This document shows, piece after piece, positions 29,363 to 38,547 of a stretch of DNA of 64,000 nt. The notes under the pieces were generated by a model. The model made no database searches, was not told where the DNA came from, and worked only from the letters and a program-made list of their open reading frames with translations. Both the position numbers and the translations under genes were made by a program. The DNA is from Prevotella fusca JCM 17724 (lineage in GTDB: Bacteria > Bacteroidota > Bacteroidia > Bacteroidales > Bacteroidaceae). Each line of letters starts with the position of its first letter. Position 1 is the stretch's first letter. The stretch spans positions 82,501 through 146,500 of the forward strand of contig NZ_CP012074.1 of NCBI RefSeq assembly GCF_001262015.1, read 5' to 3'.

Positions 29363-30526
29363 ATGAAAAAGTTATTGATACTATTGGCATTGGCTGGTGC
29401 ATCTCTGACCAGTTTTGCGCAAGATGAGGTTCTTACTGATAAGTATAGCGTCGCAACAAATTCGTTCTGGAGCAACTGGTTCGTACAGGTCGGTGCAGAC
29501 TGGAATGCGTGGTATTCCGATCAGGAGCACGGTCGTGATGCTGCTGTCAGTCCTTTGAAGGACTTTCGTTCAAAGTCGGGTGCTTCCTTCGCCATCGGTA
29601 AGTGGTTCACACCAGGTATCGGTCTTCGTACAAAGGTACAGGGTATATGGGGCAAGCGTGTGGGTGCTGACAGCAATCCTGCGTCTCAGCTCGATAACAG
29701 TAACAAGTACTGGATAGCACAGGAGCAGGTGATGTTCAATCTTAGTAACCTCCTTTGTGGTTACAATGAGAACCGTGTATGGAACATTGTTCCGTTTGCT
29801 GGTGCCGGTGTCGGACGCTCTATGTCTGCCAACCGTTATGCCATGGGGTTGAGTGCAGGTCTTCAGTCGTCCTGGAAGGTCAGCAAGGGAATGCGTGTCT
29901 ATCTTGAAGCTGGTTGGAACCGCTATGAGGGTGACCTCGATGGTGCTGCCTATGCGAATAACGAACGCCGTGGATGGGAGTCACACGACAATAACCTTTA
30001 TGCGGAAATCGGTCTGAACTTCAACATCGGTAAGGGCACTTGGGACAAGACACCGGATATGGAAGCCATTAATGCACAGCATCAGGCAGCACTCGACGCA
30101 CTGAATGCCCGCCTTCAGGATGCAGAGGAAGAGAGTGCCCGTCTTCGTGATGAACTGGCTAATCAGAAGCCTGTCGAGACTACATCAGAATCTGTTAAGC
30201 AGTTGATTACAACACCTGTTTCGGTCTTCTTCGATATTAACCAGTCTACAATAGCTTCGCAGAAAGACCTTGTAAATGTACAGGCACTTGCCAAGTATGC
30301 CAAGGAGAACAATAACAACCTCCTTGTGACTGGCTATGCTGACAGTGCAACGGGGTCTGCTGCTTACAACCAGAAGCTGTCAGAGCGTCGAGCAGCTGTT
30401 GTTGCCAACGAGCTTGTCAAGATGGGCGTTGAGAACAACAAGATTACGACTGTTGGTAAGGGTGGGGTAGAGACCTTGTCTCCAATCTCCTTCAACCGCC
30501 GTGCAACCGTTCAGATTACGGAATAA
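29363..30526 (+). CDS. OmpA-family outer membrane protein
   Basis: 387 residues from the ATG at 29363, giving the signal peptide KKLLILLALAGASLTSFA. Residues about 30-235 form a beta-barrel (many aromatic-ended strands such as WFVQVGADWNAWYSD). A short coiled coil follows (LDALNARLQDAEEESARLRD). The C-terminal OmpA peptidoglycan-binding domain (about 275-387) has the NQKLSERRAAVVANELVKMG signature. It is probably an abundant porin tethering the outer membrane to peptidoglycan. A strong terminator follows. Confidence 0.93.
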   Translation: MKKLLILLALAGASLTSFAQDEVLTDKYSVATNSFWSNWFVQVGADWNAWYSDQEHGRDAAVSPLKDFRSKSGASFAIGKWFTPGIGLRTKVQGIWGKRVGADSNPASQLDNSNKYWIAQEQVMFNLSNLLCGYNENRVWNIVPFAGAGVGRSMSANRYAMGLSAGLQSSWKVSKGMRVYLEAGWNRYEGDLDGAAYANNERRGWESHDNNLYAEIGLNFNIGKGTWDKTPDMEAINAQHQAALDALNARLQDAEEESARLRDELANQKPVETTSESVKQLITTPVSVFFDINQSTIASQKDLVNVQALAKYAKENNNNLLVTGYADSATGSAAYNQKLSERRAAVVANELVKMGVENNKITTVGKGGVETLSPISFNRRATVQITE

Positions 30527-30557
30527 GATAAGTATAGTCAAGATATTTCTCAAATGC

Positions 30558-30594
30558 AAGTAGGGATACACGGTCGTGTATCCCTACTTTTTGT
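30558..30594 (+). terminator. Intrinsic terminator after the OmpA-family gene
   Basis: A near-perfect palindrome, AAGTAGGGATACACG / CGTGTATCCCTACTT, directly followed by TTTTG. Confidence 0.9.
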
Positions 30595-30599
30595 TATGA

Positions 30600-30655
30600 T
30601 GATAGGACCAATTGGGCTTATTAGGCTAATTGGTCTAATAAGTCCAATACCAGTT
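30600..30655. repeat. TTATTAG-type palindromic repeat
   Basis: CCAATTGGGCTTATTAGGC and the partner CTAATTGGTCTAATAAGTCC form an imperfect palindrome of the family also at 2764, 29143 and 37225. Confidence 0.6.
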
Positions 30656-30700
30656 CTTTTATCATTGCCCCTTTGTGTTCCCCATCGTGTAAACAATGGT

Positions 30701-32524
30701 TTAAAACCCTTCTGCTGCGTGGTAAGACGAACGGACAAGCGGACCGCTCACCACGTGCTTGAAGCCCTTGTCTAATGCAATCTGCTTGTATTCGGCAAAC
30801 TGTTCGGGTGTGATATAAGCCTTGACAGGCAGATGATGGGCTGTAGGCTGGAGATACTGACCGAGTGTGAGGCGTCGGCAGCCTGTTGCGAGGATGTCGT
30901 CCATAGTCTCTAAGATTTCCTCGTGTGTCTCACCCAAGCCGAGCATGAAGCCTGTCTTGGCAGTGATGCCACAGTTCGTAATCTCTCGCAGCACGTCTAA
31001 ACTACGTTCATAGCGTGCCACAGAACGCACGGATGGTGTGAGGCGACGCACCGTTTCCATATTATGTCCTGCCACATGCGGATGTGTTGCCATCACCTGG
31101 CGTATGAGTTCCGCCTGTCCCATGAAGTCGGGGATGAGCAGTTCAATCTTTGTGTCGGGATTCAACCGTCGTACTTCCTCAATGGTCTTTATCCAGTGGG
31201 CAGCACCATAGTCGGGCAGGTCGTCACGGTCAACGGAGGTAATGACGGCATAACGCAGTCCGAGTGCCTTGATCGACTCTGCCACATGGCGTGGCTCGTC
31301 GGGATTGAGCTGTCTGGGTTTGCCGCTCAAAGTATTGCAGAAGCGGCACTTACGGGTACATATCTCACCACCGATCATCAATGTTGCCGTGCGAGCCATC
31401 CAACATTCCGAGCGGTTCGGACAGAGTCCGCTCGTGCAGATGGTGTTCAGATGATGCTTGGCAAGGATGCCTGCCGTCTCACCTGTCGACTTCTTCGATG
31501 TGAGGTCTATCTTCAGCCACTCCGGCTTCATTACGTGCGGTTCACGTCCGAAGAGCAGACGGAGGAACTGCCGTAGCGTCAGACCACGTATGATGGTTGA
31601 CAAGTCCAGTTCCTGCAGCGTTTCGCCTACAGCTTCCCGTGTGAACTCACAGCCCTTGAGTAGTGCAAGGAAATCGTGGTCGATGTCGCCAAGAAGAAAG
31701 TAGTCGCCCACCATATTGATGCTCCCGATGATGTTGTTCTTCAGTTCCACATGTGCCTCGAGTGTTCCGACACCTTCAAAGCGATGTTTCCGTACAATGG
31801 AATATTTCGGATTCTTCCCATAGACGAACTCATAGGAAGCCAGTTCTTTCTCAATCTCAGCCACCTCTTTCATGTCTTCTTCGGTCAGCTTCAGCACGTC
31901 CTCACCGCACATCTCCCGTCTTACATGGTCCATGAAGTCCGTTATGTTCAGCTGTGTGTAGGTTGCAACGTTTGTAACACGCTGTCTGATAGATGCCACC
32001 CCCTTGCTCTGCAGTTTCTCCTTTGCTGGAGTGAGTGCATTGGAGAGGTGGTCGAGCTGGGTGTCGAAGAGCAGGGAGTTATGCAGCACGCTTCGGTTGG
32101 GAAGCTGATAGAAAGCGCAGCCCGACACCTTTGTGTTGTCGATAAGAATATCATTACGTCCCGACAGCTGTGCATCAATATTCAGTCCTTGCAACATTCC
32201 CGCCATCCGTTGCATGTATTGCGCAAAGGCTTCATTGGCATTGACGGCGCACGAGATATAGGAGAACTGTATGCAACCCTTGTCGGCATAGATACATCCG
32301 CCGCCGCTTTTCCGTCTGAAAATATCTATCTTGTGTTCCTTGCAATAGTCTGTGTTGACCTCATTGTCAATCAGTTGGTTGCGCCCCAGCATTACCGTAG
32401 GGTTCACACGCCAACCCACAAAGTAGTCGTCATCGGTGTAATGACGTGCCACGTATTCTTCCACTGCAAAGTAGAAGGGCAGTTGATGAATGGTATCTGG
32501 TTTTGGCAGTAGTATATATTTCAT
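30701..32524 (-). CDS. lipA: Fused lipoate-protein ligase A / lipoyl synthase
   Basis: 607 residues with two complete enzymes in one frame. Residues 1-330 are a lipoate-protein ligase: RRKSGGGCIY (70-79), GRNDILIDNTKVSG (122-135, catalytic Lys132) and an accessory C-terminal domain. Residues 335-607 are lipoyl synthase: the auxiliary cluster Cys363/368/374 (CTSGLCPNRSECW), the radical-SAM CxxxCxxC at Cys389/393/396 (CTRKCRFC) and the terminal RSSYHA motif. The protein could both attach lipoate or octanoate and insert the two sulfurs. No frameshift is needed. It is monocistronic with its own promoter. Confidence 0.95.
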   Translation of the reverse strand: MKYILLPKPDTIHQLPFYFAVEEYVARHYTDDDYFVGWRVNPTVMLGRNQLIDNEVNTDYCKEHKIDIFRRKSGGGCIYADKGCIQFSYISCAVNANEAFAQYMQRMAGMLQGLNIDAQLSGRNDILIDNTKVSGCAFYQLPNRSVLHNSLLFDTQLDHLSNALTPAKEKLQSKGVASIRQRVTNVATYTQLNITDFMDHVRREMCGEDVLKLTEEDMKEVAEIEKELASYEFVYGKNPKYSIVRKHRFEGVGTLEAHVELKNNIIGSINMVGDYFLLGDIDHDFLALLKGCEFTREAVGETLQELDLSTIIRGLTLRQFLRLLFGREPHVMKPEWLKIDLTSKKSTGETAGILAKHHLNTICTSGLCPNRSECWMARTATLMIGGEICTRKCRFCNTLSGKPRQLNPDEPRHVAESIKALGLRYAVITSVDRDDLPDYGAAHWIKTIEEVRRLNPDTKIELLIPDFMGQAELIRQVMATHPHVAGHNMETVRRLTPSVRSVARYERSLDVLREITNCGITAKTGFMLGLGETHEEILETMDDILATGCRRLTLGQYLQPTAHHLPVKAYITPEQFAEYKQIALDKGFKHVVSGPLVRSSYHAAEGF

Positions 32525-32550
32525 CGTTGGTATTGATTGTTTTATGGGAA

Positions 32551-32558
32551 CAAATGTA
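32551..32558 (-). promoter_or_regulatory. Promoter -7 element for the lplA-lipA fusion
   Basis: TACATTTG on the minus strand, an exact TAnnTTTG match 27 bp before the ATG. Confidence 0.6.
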
Positions 32559-32765
32559 CAAATAAAATAATTAAAGAGAGAATAGAAAGTGAGGAAAATA
32601 GTGGAAAGTGGTTGTTAGGGCAATAAGGCAATTTAGTCTTATTGGGTTAATCGTTATCCCTTTTGAATGCGAGAGGAACTGAGAATGTTCTCTTTTTCCC
32701 TTTTTATGTTATGCCGTCTGGGTAGTTGGATAAGGAGAGTGACATTTTAGCCATGTCCACCCGTT

Positions 32766-33231
32766 ACTATGCCTTTCCGTCTTCTATAAACAACTTGTTC
32801 TCATGTCAATCGTCTTTTGTAAACTATTTTCATCTAACTCAAAGCGGATACATGCTCTTTTGGCTTCTAAAAGACGCCCAATTGGCTTGCAAAAGATGCC
32901 CTTTTGAGGTCTAACTAACGCCCTTTTGAAGTCCAATTAAGCACCTTTTCTTGTGCAGCTCCATAACCAACTGATTTACTGCTGGTTGCAAACTTGCTTT
33001 TTACACGTGTTTTCACCTTTGTTTGTAGATAGTTTGTCCGAGATTATGTCATGATTTTTCAATTCATTGTCTGCGATTTTCAAAGTGTTAAAATGAAAAG
33101 GTTTTCTGTGTCGGAGGATGATAACAGAATAGACAGCCAAGACTGTCTTGGTTATTATTTTGTATAATGCATAACTTCGGTTCTTTTGCTAAAACTATGC
33201 GAAAAGTGTCCACGCATTTAACGGAAGAACC
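32766..33231 (+). repeat. Long non-coding repeat, copy A
   Basis: About 466 bp, similar end to end to 54104-54575. Shared blocks include TTTCCGTCTTCTA, GACGCCCAATTGGCTTGCAA, GTCCAATTAAGCACCTTTTC, AAAAGGTTTTCTG, an AGCCAAGA/TCTTGG hairpin and GTGTCCACGCATTTAACGG. The 3' end is closed by stem 33179-33187 / 33223-33231 (GGTTCTTTT / GGAAGAACC). A 62-codon frame inside it is not conserved and is not called. The strand is arbitrary. Confidence 0.8.
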
Positions 33232-33373
33232 ATTTTAGGGGTGGCTTGTTATAAGAAGAATAAGTAGGAAAAGTTTTCTTTCCCCTTTTTCAAAAGGCTT
33301 TTCATGTTGCCTGTTTCATATTTGTAGTCTGCTGATACGTTGCGTGTTACGTATTTCAGTTGTACACTCCTGC

Positions 33374-33462
33374 GAATTATTTTCATGAAAAGAAATATTT
33401 TCTTTCATGAAGAAAAATATTTATTTACGTGAAAAGAAATAATTATTTACGTGAAGAGAATT
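33374..33462. repeat. GAATTATTTTCATG-type palindromic repeat
   Basis: Begins with GAATTATTTTCATG and repeats ATGAAGAAAAATATTT and ACGTGAA units, like the copy at 11813-11902. The rest of the 33232-33866 gap shows no gene; a CCCCTCCC / GGGAGGGG hairpin lies at about 33833-33851. Confidence 0.6.
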
Positions 33463-33831
33463 TCACAAAGCACGTAATCATACGTAGTTTTGATGTTACG
33501 TTGATGAGTTGGCAAGCTGGAATTAATATGGTATTTATAGTGTTATTTGATGGAAAAAGTGAAAAAGAGACAAAGTTCAAGATAAGTTCAATATAAAAAC
33601 TTTTGCCATTGAATAGATAATCACTACCTTTACAAATAAAATCATGTCACGAGTCATTTATCTTCCAGAATGCCTTTAATTGGAGAACGAATCAAGGATG
33701 GGAATTATAGTAACAGAAGTTTTTCCCATAAGGTCTATTTTACCTTTTTCAATATTGCTTATTACTGCAACATCTAAATAGAGGATATGTCTTATTGCAT
33801 CCCACTCCTCAGCTCTTTCGGTATCTGCTCC

Positions 33832-33852
33832 CCTCCCTTTGTGGGAGGGGCT
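33832..33852 (-). terminator. GC hairpin downstream of asd
   Basis: CCCCTCCC / GGGAGGGG stem 15-35 bp beyond the asd stop; the T-rich side is on the plus strand. It belongs to the CCCCTCC repeat family and may serve as a terminator. Confidence 0.45.
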
Positions 33853-33866
33853 GTCTTTCTTTTATC

Positions 33867-34880
33867 TTACTTCACATTCCCCACCTTAATCAGGTACTCT
33901 GCAATCTGCACAGCATTCAGTGCAGCACCCTTACGGATCTGGTCGCCAGTAAGCCAGAGTGTATTGCCGTTGTCATCGGCAAGGTCCTTGCGGATACGAC
34001 CCACATAGATGTCGTCGTGACCGGCACTCTCGAGCGGCATCGGGTAGACGTAGTTCTGCGGATCGTCAACGACGGTAACGCCTGGGGCAGCCTTCAATGC
34101 CTCACGGATTTCGTCAGCAGAGAGCGGGCGCTCGGTCTCGAACCATACGGTCTCAGAGTGGCTGCGGAGAGAAGAGACGCGGACGCAGGTGGCAGAAGTG
34201 CGGATGTCAGAGTGCATAATCTTACGTGTCTCGTTGAACATCTTTACCTCTTCCTTTGTATAGTCGTTTTCTGTCATTTTGTCAATCTGTGGAATGACAT
34301 TGTATGCCAACTGATGTGGGAACTTCTCGATAGTTTTCACCTCGCCTGTCTCAACAAGTTCCTTGTACTGCTGCTGCAGTTCTGCCATAGCGGCAGCACC
34401 TGCACCGGAAGCACTCTGGTAGCTGCTGACGTGCACCTTCTTGATATGGCTGAGTTTGTCGATAGGGTTCAGTACGACAACCATCATGATTGTTGTACAG
34501 TTTGGGTTGGCAATGATGCCACGTGGACGGTTCAAGGCATCGTCTGCATTGATTTCCGGGACAACCAATGGCACGTCATCATCCTGACGGAACTGGCTGG
34601 AATTGTCAATCATGACAGCACCGTACTTGGTGATGGTCTCAGCAAACTCAGCTGATGTTCCGCCGCCAGCACTGGTAAAGGCAATATCAACATCCTTGAA
34701 GTCATCGTTATGCTGGAGCAGTTTTACCTCGTATTCCTTACCCTTGAATGTATATTTCTTACCTGCAGAACGCTCAGAACCAAAGAGAACAAGCTCATCC
34801 AACGGGAAGTTTCTTTCATCTAAGATGCGCAGGAACTCCTGCCCTACAGCACCACTGGCACCAACAATTGCTACTTTCAT
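33867..34880 (-). CDS. asd: Aspartate-semialdehyde dehydrogenase
   Basis: 337 residues. It reduces aspartyl phosphate to the semialdehyde for lysine/diaminopimelate, threonine and methionine synthesis. The NADP-binding [10 protein letters not shown] is at residues 5-14, the catalytic Cys lies in ANPNCTT (about residue 131), and a catalytic His lies in [10 protein letters not shown]. It is monocistronic with a good promoter on the minus strand. Confidence 0.96.
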   Translation of the reverse strand: MKVAIVGASGAVGQEFLRILDERNFPLDELVLFGSERSAGKKYTFKGKEYEVKLLQHNDDFKDVDIAFTSAGGGTSAEFAETITKYGAVMIDNSSQFRQDDDVPLVVPEINADDALNRPRGIIANPNCTTIMMVVVLNPIDKLSHIKKVHVSSYQSASGAGAAAMAELQQQYKELVETGEVKTIEKFPHQLAYNVIPQIDKMTENDYTKEEVKMFNETRKIMHSDIRTSATCVRVSSLRSHSETVWFETERPLSADEIREALKAAPGVTVVDDPQNYVYPMPLESAGHDDIYVGRIRKDLADDNGNTLWLTGDQIRKGAALNAVQIAEYLIKVGNVK

Positions 34881-34920
34881 ATCTTTTATCTTTAATTGTT
34901 TACTAACCTATTCGTAGTTG

Positions 34921-34951
34921 CAAATTTACTATTTTTCCGCAACACAGACAA
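34921..34951 (-). promoter_or_regulatory. Promoter of asd
   Basis: Minus strand: TTGT (34948-34951), a 19 bp spacer, TAAATTTG (34921-34928). Confidence 0.65.
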
Positions 34952-35077
34952 CAGGATGTCACTCTTTTTCTGTTTCCATGGTTATGATTCATGATGAAGC
35001 CGTTGTTTTCTGCCATTCAGTGATGACGTCAGAACTTATTAGGCAGTTAATGTTAGGAGGTTGCCAAAGTTTTTTCG

Positions 35078-35085
35078 TAACTTTG
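35078..35085 (+). promoter_or_regulatory. Promoter -7 element for the antiporter
   Basis: TAACTTTG is an exact TAnnTTTG match 24 bp before the ATG at 35110. Confidence 0.6.
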
Positions 35086-35109
35086 CAAGCAGTAATTTTA
35101 TAGACACTC

Positions 35110-37227
35110 ATGCTGAATTTATCTGAATATTTCCCGATAACTGACCCGACATTGATTTTCTTCGTTGTCCTGCTGATGATATTGCTTTCGCCTATCATCA
35201 TGGGACGGCTGCGCATTCCGCATATCATCGGTATGGTTTTGGCGGGTGTCATCGTAGGACAATACGGACTGAATATCCTTGGTCGTGATGCTTCATTTGA
35301 GCTTTTCGGGCGTGTCGGACTCTATTATATCATGTTCCTTGCTGGTCTGGAGATGGACATGGAGGGACTGAAGAAGAACCGTAACAGGATGGCAGTCTTC
35401 GGTATGCTGACCTTTTCAGTACCATTTATAATGACTTACTTCATGGGAGTCAGCCTGCTTGGCTATCTTCCGTTGGCATCGCTTCTGCTTTCGGCAATCA
35501 TGGCTTCTAATACCTTGATAGCTTATCCGATAGTGGGGCGGTATGGACTGACACGGCATACGAGTTCGACGCTGAGTGTGGGGTCGTCCATGATGGCACT
35601 CTTTATGGCGTTGATAGTCATGGCATCCATCGTCAACTCGTTTCATGGGAATGGCGGAATTGCTTTCTGGTTGCTGTTCATTGTGAAGTTCGTTGTTTAT
35701 TGTGTCGGTCTTATTATGGTGATTCCACGTGTGACACGCTGGTTCCTTCGTCGGTATTCTGATGCTGTGATGCAGTTTATCTTCATCCTTGCCGTGGTGT
35801 TCCTGTCGGCAGCCTTGTCGGATGCAGTAGGACTGGAAGGCATCTTCGGAGCGTTCATGTCCGGCTTGATACTGAACCGTTTTGTGCCAAAGGTGTCTCC
35901 GTTGATGAACCGCATAGAGTTTACAGGTAACGCACTCTTCATTCCTTACTTCCTTATCGGGGTGGGTATGCTGATTAATGTACGCCTGCTTTTTGAAGGA
36001 AGCAAGATTCTTTGGGTTGTGTTCTGTGTCGTTTTCTTCGGTACTTTGGGCAAGGCTGTGGCAGCTTACTTGGCTGCCCGCATCTTTCGTATGTCTTGGC
36101 TGTCAGGCCACATGATGTTCGGTCTGACCAGTGCCCATGCAGCCGGTGCCATTGCGATGGTGATGGTGGGGCGCAGACTGGAGGTTGCTCCGGGTGAATA
36201 CCTCTTTGGTGACGAGGTGTTGAATGGGGTTGTGATAATGATACTTTTCACCTGTGTCATCTCAACCGTCATAACCGAGCGGGCTGCACAGCGGCTTCGT
36301 TTGCAGGAAAAGGAAGAGCTGGACGTGACGAAGAACCTTGATGATGAGAAGATACTTATCCCTGTGAAGTACCCGGAGTATGCCGATAGTCTTGTTACGA
36401 TGGCTACCATGATGCGCAATCCCCGTTTAAAACGGGAGTTGGTGGCATTGAATGTGGTGTATGATGATGTGAATATGCGACATAATCAGGCTGAAGGACA
36501 GCGGTTGTTGGATCATCTTCAGCATCTGGCGAGTGCCTCTGATGTGCCGATGACCACACAGGTACGCATAGCAGCCAACATTGCCAATGGTATCAAACAT
36601 GCCTTCAAGGAGTTCCAGGCATCAGAGATATTGATGGGGTTGCACTTCCATAAGGAGATAAGCCGTAGCTTCTGGGGAGAGTTTACACGAAGCCTTTACA
36701 ATGGATTGAGCCGTCAGATAATCGTGACACGTATCATGCAGCCGTTGAATACAATCCGTCGGATACAGGTAGCTGTGCCTTCGCGTGCAGAGTTTGAGCC
36801 TGGGTTCTACCGTTGGTTAGAGCGACTGGCACGTATGGCAGGCAATCTGGAGTGTCGTATCACCTTTCACGGACGACAGGATACGCTGCAACTTGTCAAT
36901 GAGTTCATCCGCAATCGGTTCTCAAGTGTAAGGGCTGAGTATGAGGAAATGGAGCATTGGAAGGAGTTGCCCAAGCTCGCTACGAGGGTTCGTGAGGACC
37001 ATCTCTTTGTCATTGTGACTGCCCGTAAGGGGACAATATCCTATAAGAGTGCGATGGAACGGCTGCCCGAGGAGGTGAATAGGTGTTTTAAAGGCAAGAC
37101 GATTATGATTATCTTCCCCGATCAGTATGGTAACAGAATGGATGATATGACCTTCGCCCAGCCGCAGCATACCGAGGAGCGCAGCGCATACGAGGCTGTA
37201 AGAGAGTGGATTCATAATAAGGTATAA
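35110..37227 (+). CDS. CPA2-family cation:proton antiporter
   Basis: 705 residues. Residues 1-395 form about 12 membrane spans of the Na+/H+ exchanger fold ([65 protein letters not shown]). The soluble C-terminal ~300 residues resemble a universal-stress-protein-like domain (about 415-700) rather than an RCK/TrkA domain. It exchanges Na+ or K+ for H+ at the inner membrane; the ion is not predictable here. It is followed by a palindromic repeat and lolD. Confidence 0.92.
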   Translation: MLNLSEYFPITDPTLIFFVVLLMILLSPIIMGRLRIPHIIGMVLAGVIVGQYGLNILGRDASFELFGRVGLYYIMFLAGLEMDMEGLKKNRNRMAVFGMLTFSVPFIMTYFMGVSLLGYLPLASLLLSAIMASNTLIAYPIVGRYGLTRHTSSTLSVGSSMMALFMALIVMASIVNSFHGNGGIAFWLLFIVKFVVYCVGLIMVIPRVTRWFLRRYSDAVMQFIFILAVVFLSAALSDAVGLEGIFGAFMSGLILNRFVPKVSPLMNRIEFTGNALFIPYFLIGVGMLINVRLLFEGSKILWVVFCVVFFGTLGKAVAAYLAARIFRMSWLSGHMMFGLTSAHAAGAIAMVMVGRRLEVAPGEYLFGDEVLNGVVIMILFTCVISTVITERAAQRLRLQEKEELDVTKNLDDEKILIPVKYPEYADSLVTMATMMRNPRLKRELVALNVVYDDVNMRHNQAEGQRLLDHLQHLASASDVPMTTQVRIAANIANGIKHAFKEFQASEILMGLHFHKEISRSFWGEFTRSLYNGLSRQIIVTRIMQPLNTIRRIQVAVPSRAEFEPGFYRWLERLARMAGNLECRITFHGRQDTLQLVNEFIRNRFSSVRAEYEEMEHWKELPKLATRVREDHLFVIVTARKGTISYKSAMERLPEEVNRCFKGKTIMIIFPDQYGNRMDDMTFAQPQHTEERSAYEAVREWIHNKV

Positions 37228-37283
37228 GGGGGGTAGCCCAATTGGACTTGTTAGCCTAATTAGTCCAATAACCCCAATAAAAG
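37222..37283. repeat. TTATTAG-type palindromic repeat
   Basis: CCCAATTGGACTTGTTAGCC and its imperfect partner CTAATTAGTCCAATAACC, between the antiporter and lolD. Confidence 0.6.
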
Positions 37284-37291
37284 AACAGAAT

Positions 37292-37966
37292 ATGATTGAC
37301 ATTAAGAACATAACAAAAAGTTTCGGGTCGCTTCAAGTGCTGAAAGGCATTGATCTGCACATTGATAAAGGCGAAGTTGTCAGTATTGTCGGACCGTCCG
37401 GGGCTGGCAAGACCACCTTGTTGCAGATACTCGGAACGTTGGATAAGCCCGACGGTGGTTCTGTTGTTGTGGATGGCATTGACGTTGGTAGCTTGTCAGG
37501 AAGCAAGTTGAGCGACTTCCGCAACCAGCACCTGGGTTTTGTCTTTCAGTTCCATCAGTTGCTACCAGAGTTTACAGCTCTTGAGAATATCATGATTCCG
37601 GCTTATATAGCAGGCAGGAAGACCAAGGATGCACGTCAGCGTGCCGAGGAACTATTGGAGTTTATGGGCTTGAGCGACCGTGTCAACCACAAGCCTAATG
37701 AGCTTTCAGGCGGTGAGAAACAGCGTGTGGCAGTAGCTCGTGCGTTGGTAAATAATCCTGCTGTCATCCTTGCCGATGAGCCTTCGGGCAGTTTGGACTC
37801 AAAGAATAAGCAGGAACTTCACCAACTCTTCTTCGATCTCCGTGATAAGTTCGGTCAGACCTTCGTCATCGTTACACACGATGAAGGGCTTGCAAGTATC
37901 ACAGACAGAACGATACATCTTAAGGATGGCTTGATACAGAATGACATCAGTCAAGAGACAGAATGA
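37292..37966 (+). CDS. lolD: ABC transporter ATPase, LolD type
   Basis: 224 residues. Walker A is GPSGAGKT (34-41), the Q-loop is in [18 protein letters not shown], the signature is [15 protein letters not shown], and Walker B is [13 protein letters not shown]. [15 protein letters not shown] is the LolD hallmark within the MacB/LolD group, so it probably powers lipoprotein release for outer-membrane targeting. Its membrane partner (LolC/E) is not nearby. The cassette with the GxxExxY gene begins 10 bp after its stop. Confidence 0.9.
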   Translation: MIDIKNITKSFGSLQVLKGIDLHIDKGEVVSIVGPSGAGKTTLLQILGTLDKPDGGSVVVDGIDVGSLSGSKLSDFRNQHLGFVFQFHQLLPEFTALENIMIPAYIAGRKTKDARQRAEELLEFMGLSDRVNHKPNELSGGEKQRVAVARALVNNPAVILADEPSGSLDSKNKQELHQLFFDLRDKFGQTFVIVTHDEGLASITDRTIHLKDGLIQNDISQETE

Positions 37967-38068
37967 TGTTTGTTGAAAGCCAGAATGACATAAAGACATA
38001 GTTTTTAATGACATATTCTTTATAGAGTATGTTTGTAGACGATAAACTTAATTATTACTATTCGCCTG

Positions 38069-38452
38069 ATGAATATAGAAGAGCTTATAAAGCTGATAAT
38101 CAATAAAGCCTATGAGGTTCGGAGCCATTTTGTAGCTGGGTATTTAGAGAGTGTTTATAAGAAAGCATTGCTAATAGAACTCAGAGAAGCTGGACTGAAA
38201 GTAGAAGAAGAGGTTGAGATGCCTGTGATATATAAAGGGCATGTAATAGGTGATTTTCGTGCAGATATTGTCGTGGAAAGATGTATCATTATAGAACTAA
38301 AAGCTGTTGCTCAGTTATTACCAGCACACGCAATTCAACTTGTAAACTATCTCTCTGTGTCAGGAATAGACAATGGACTGCTTATAAATTTTGGCTCGAC
38401 TGAACGGCTGGAGGTTAAGCGTAAGTATAGAGTCTATAATCCTCATGCCTAA
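38069..38452 (+). CDS. GxxExxY protein, PD-(D/E)XK nuclease superfamily
   Basis: 127 residues. The family motif GYLESVY (24-30) is followed by a PD-(D/E)XK-like core: Glu27, Asp66 (DFRADIVV) and the ELK motif Glu76-x-Lys78 (IIIELKAV). All expected metal-ligand positions are kept, so it could be an active nuclease, though the substrate is unknown for the family. It is the only gene in the inverted-repeat cassette and is followed 8 bp later by a GAAA-capped hairpin. Confidence 0.9.
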   Translation: MNIEELIKLIINKAYEVRSHFVAGYLESVYKKALLIELREAGLKVEEEVEMPVIYKGHVIGDFRADIVVERCIIIELKAVAQLLPAHAIQLVNYLSVSGIDNGLLINFGSTERLEVKRKYRVYNPHA

Positions 38453-38459
38453 AAGGTAA

Positions 38460-38477
38460 ATCGAGCGAAAGCTCGAT
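38460..38477 (+). other. GNRA-capped hairpin after the GxxExxY gene
   Basis: A perfect 7 bp stem ATCGAGC / GCTCGAT with a GAAA tetraloop, between the stop codon and the right inverted repeat. It has no T-run, so it is more likely a structural RNA element than a terminator. Confidence 0.55.
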
Positions 38478-38547
38478 AAGAAAATATGTCATTGAAAGAA
38501 TATGTCTTTATGTCATTCTGGCTTCAGACAATTTAAATATAGAATAT

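Larger units (their letters stand above)
37977..38524. mobile_element. Inverted-repeat-bounded cassette with GxxExxY gene
   Basis: A perfect 24 bp inverted repeat, 37977-38000 and 38501-38524 (outer end AAGCCAGAATGACA, inner end TAAAGACATA), extended inward by an imperfect 20 bp stretch sharing ATATGTCATT. The 548 bp element holds one gene on the same strand as lolD and cvfB and sits exactly between them. No transposase is encoded. Mobility is inferred. Confidence 0.72.

Noticed and set aside
31676..32512. 278-codon plus-strand frame inside the lplA-lipA fusion
   Set aside because: Antisense shadow of a gene with intact active sites; no recognisable protein.
32726..32914. 62-codon frame in the long repeat
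   Set aside because: Not kept in the other copy of the repeat at 54104-54575.
33795..34655. 286-codon plus-strand frame overlapping asd
   Set aside because: Complement shadow of asd, which has full catalytic motifs and a promoter.
38460..38477. Terminator after the GxxExxY gene
   Set aside because: The stem is perfect, but no T-run follows on either strand.
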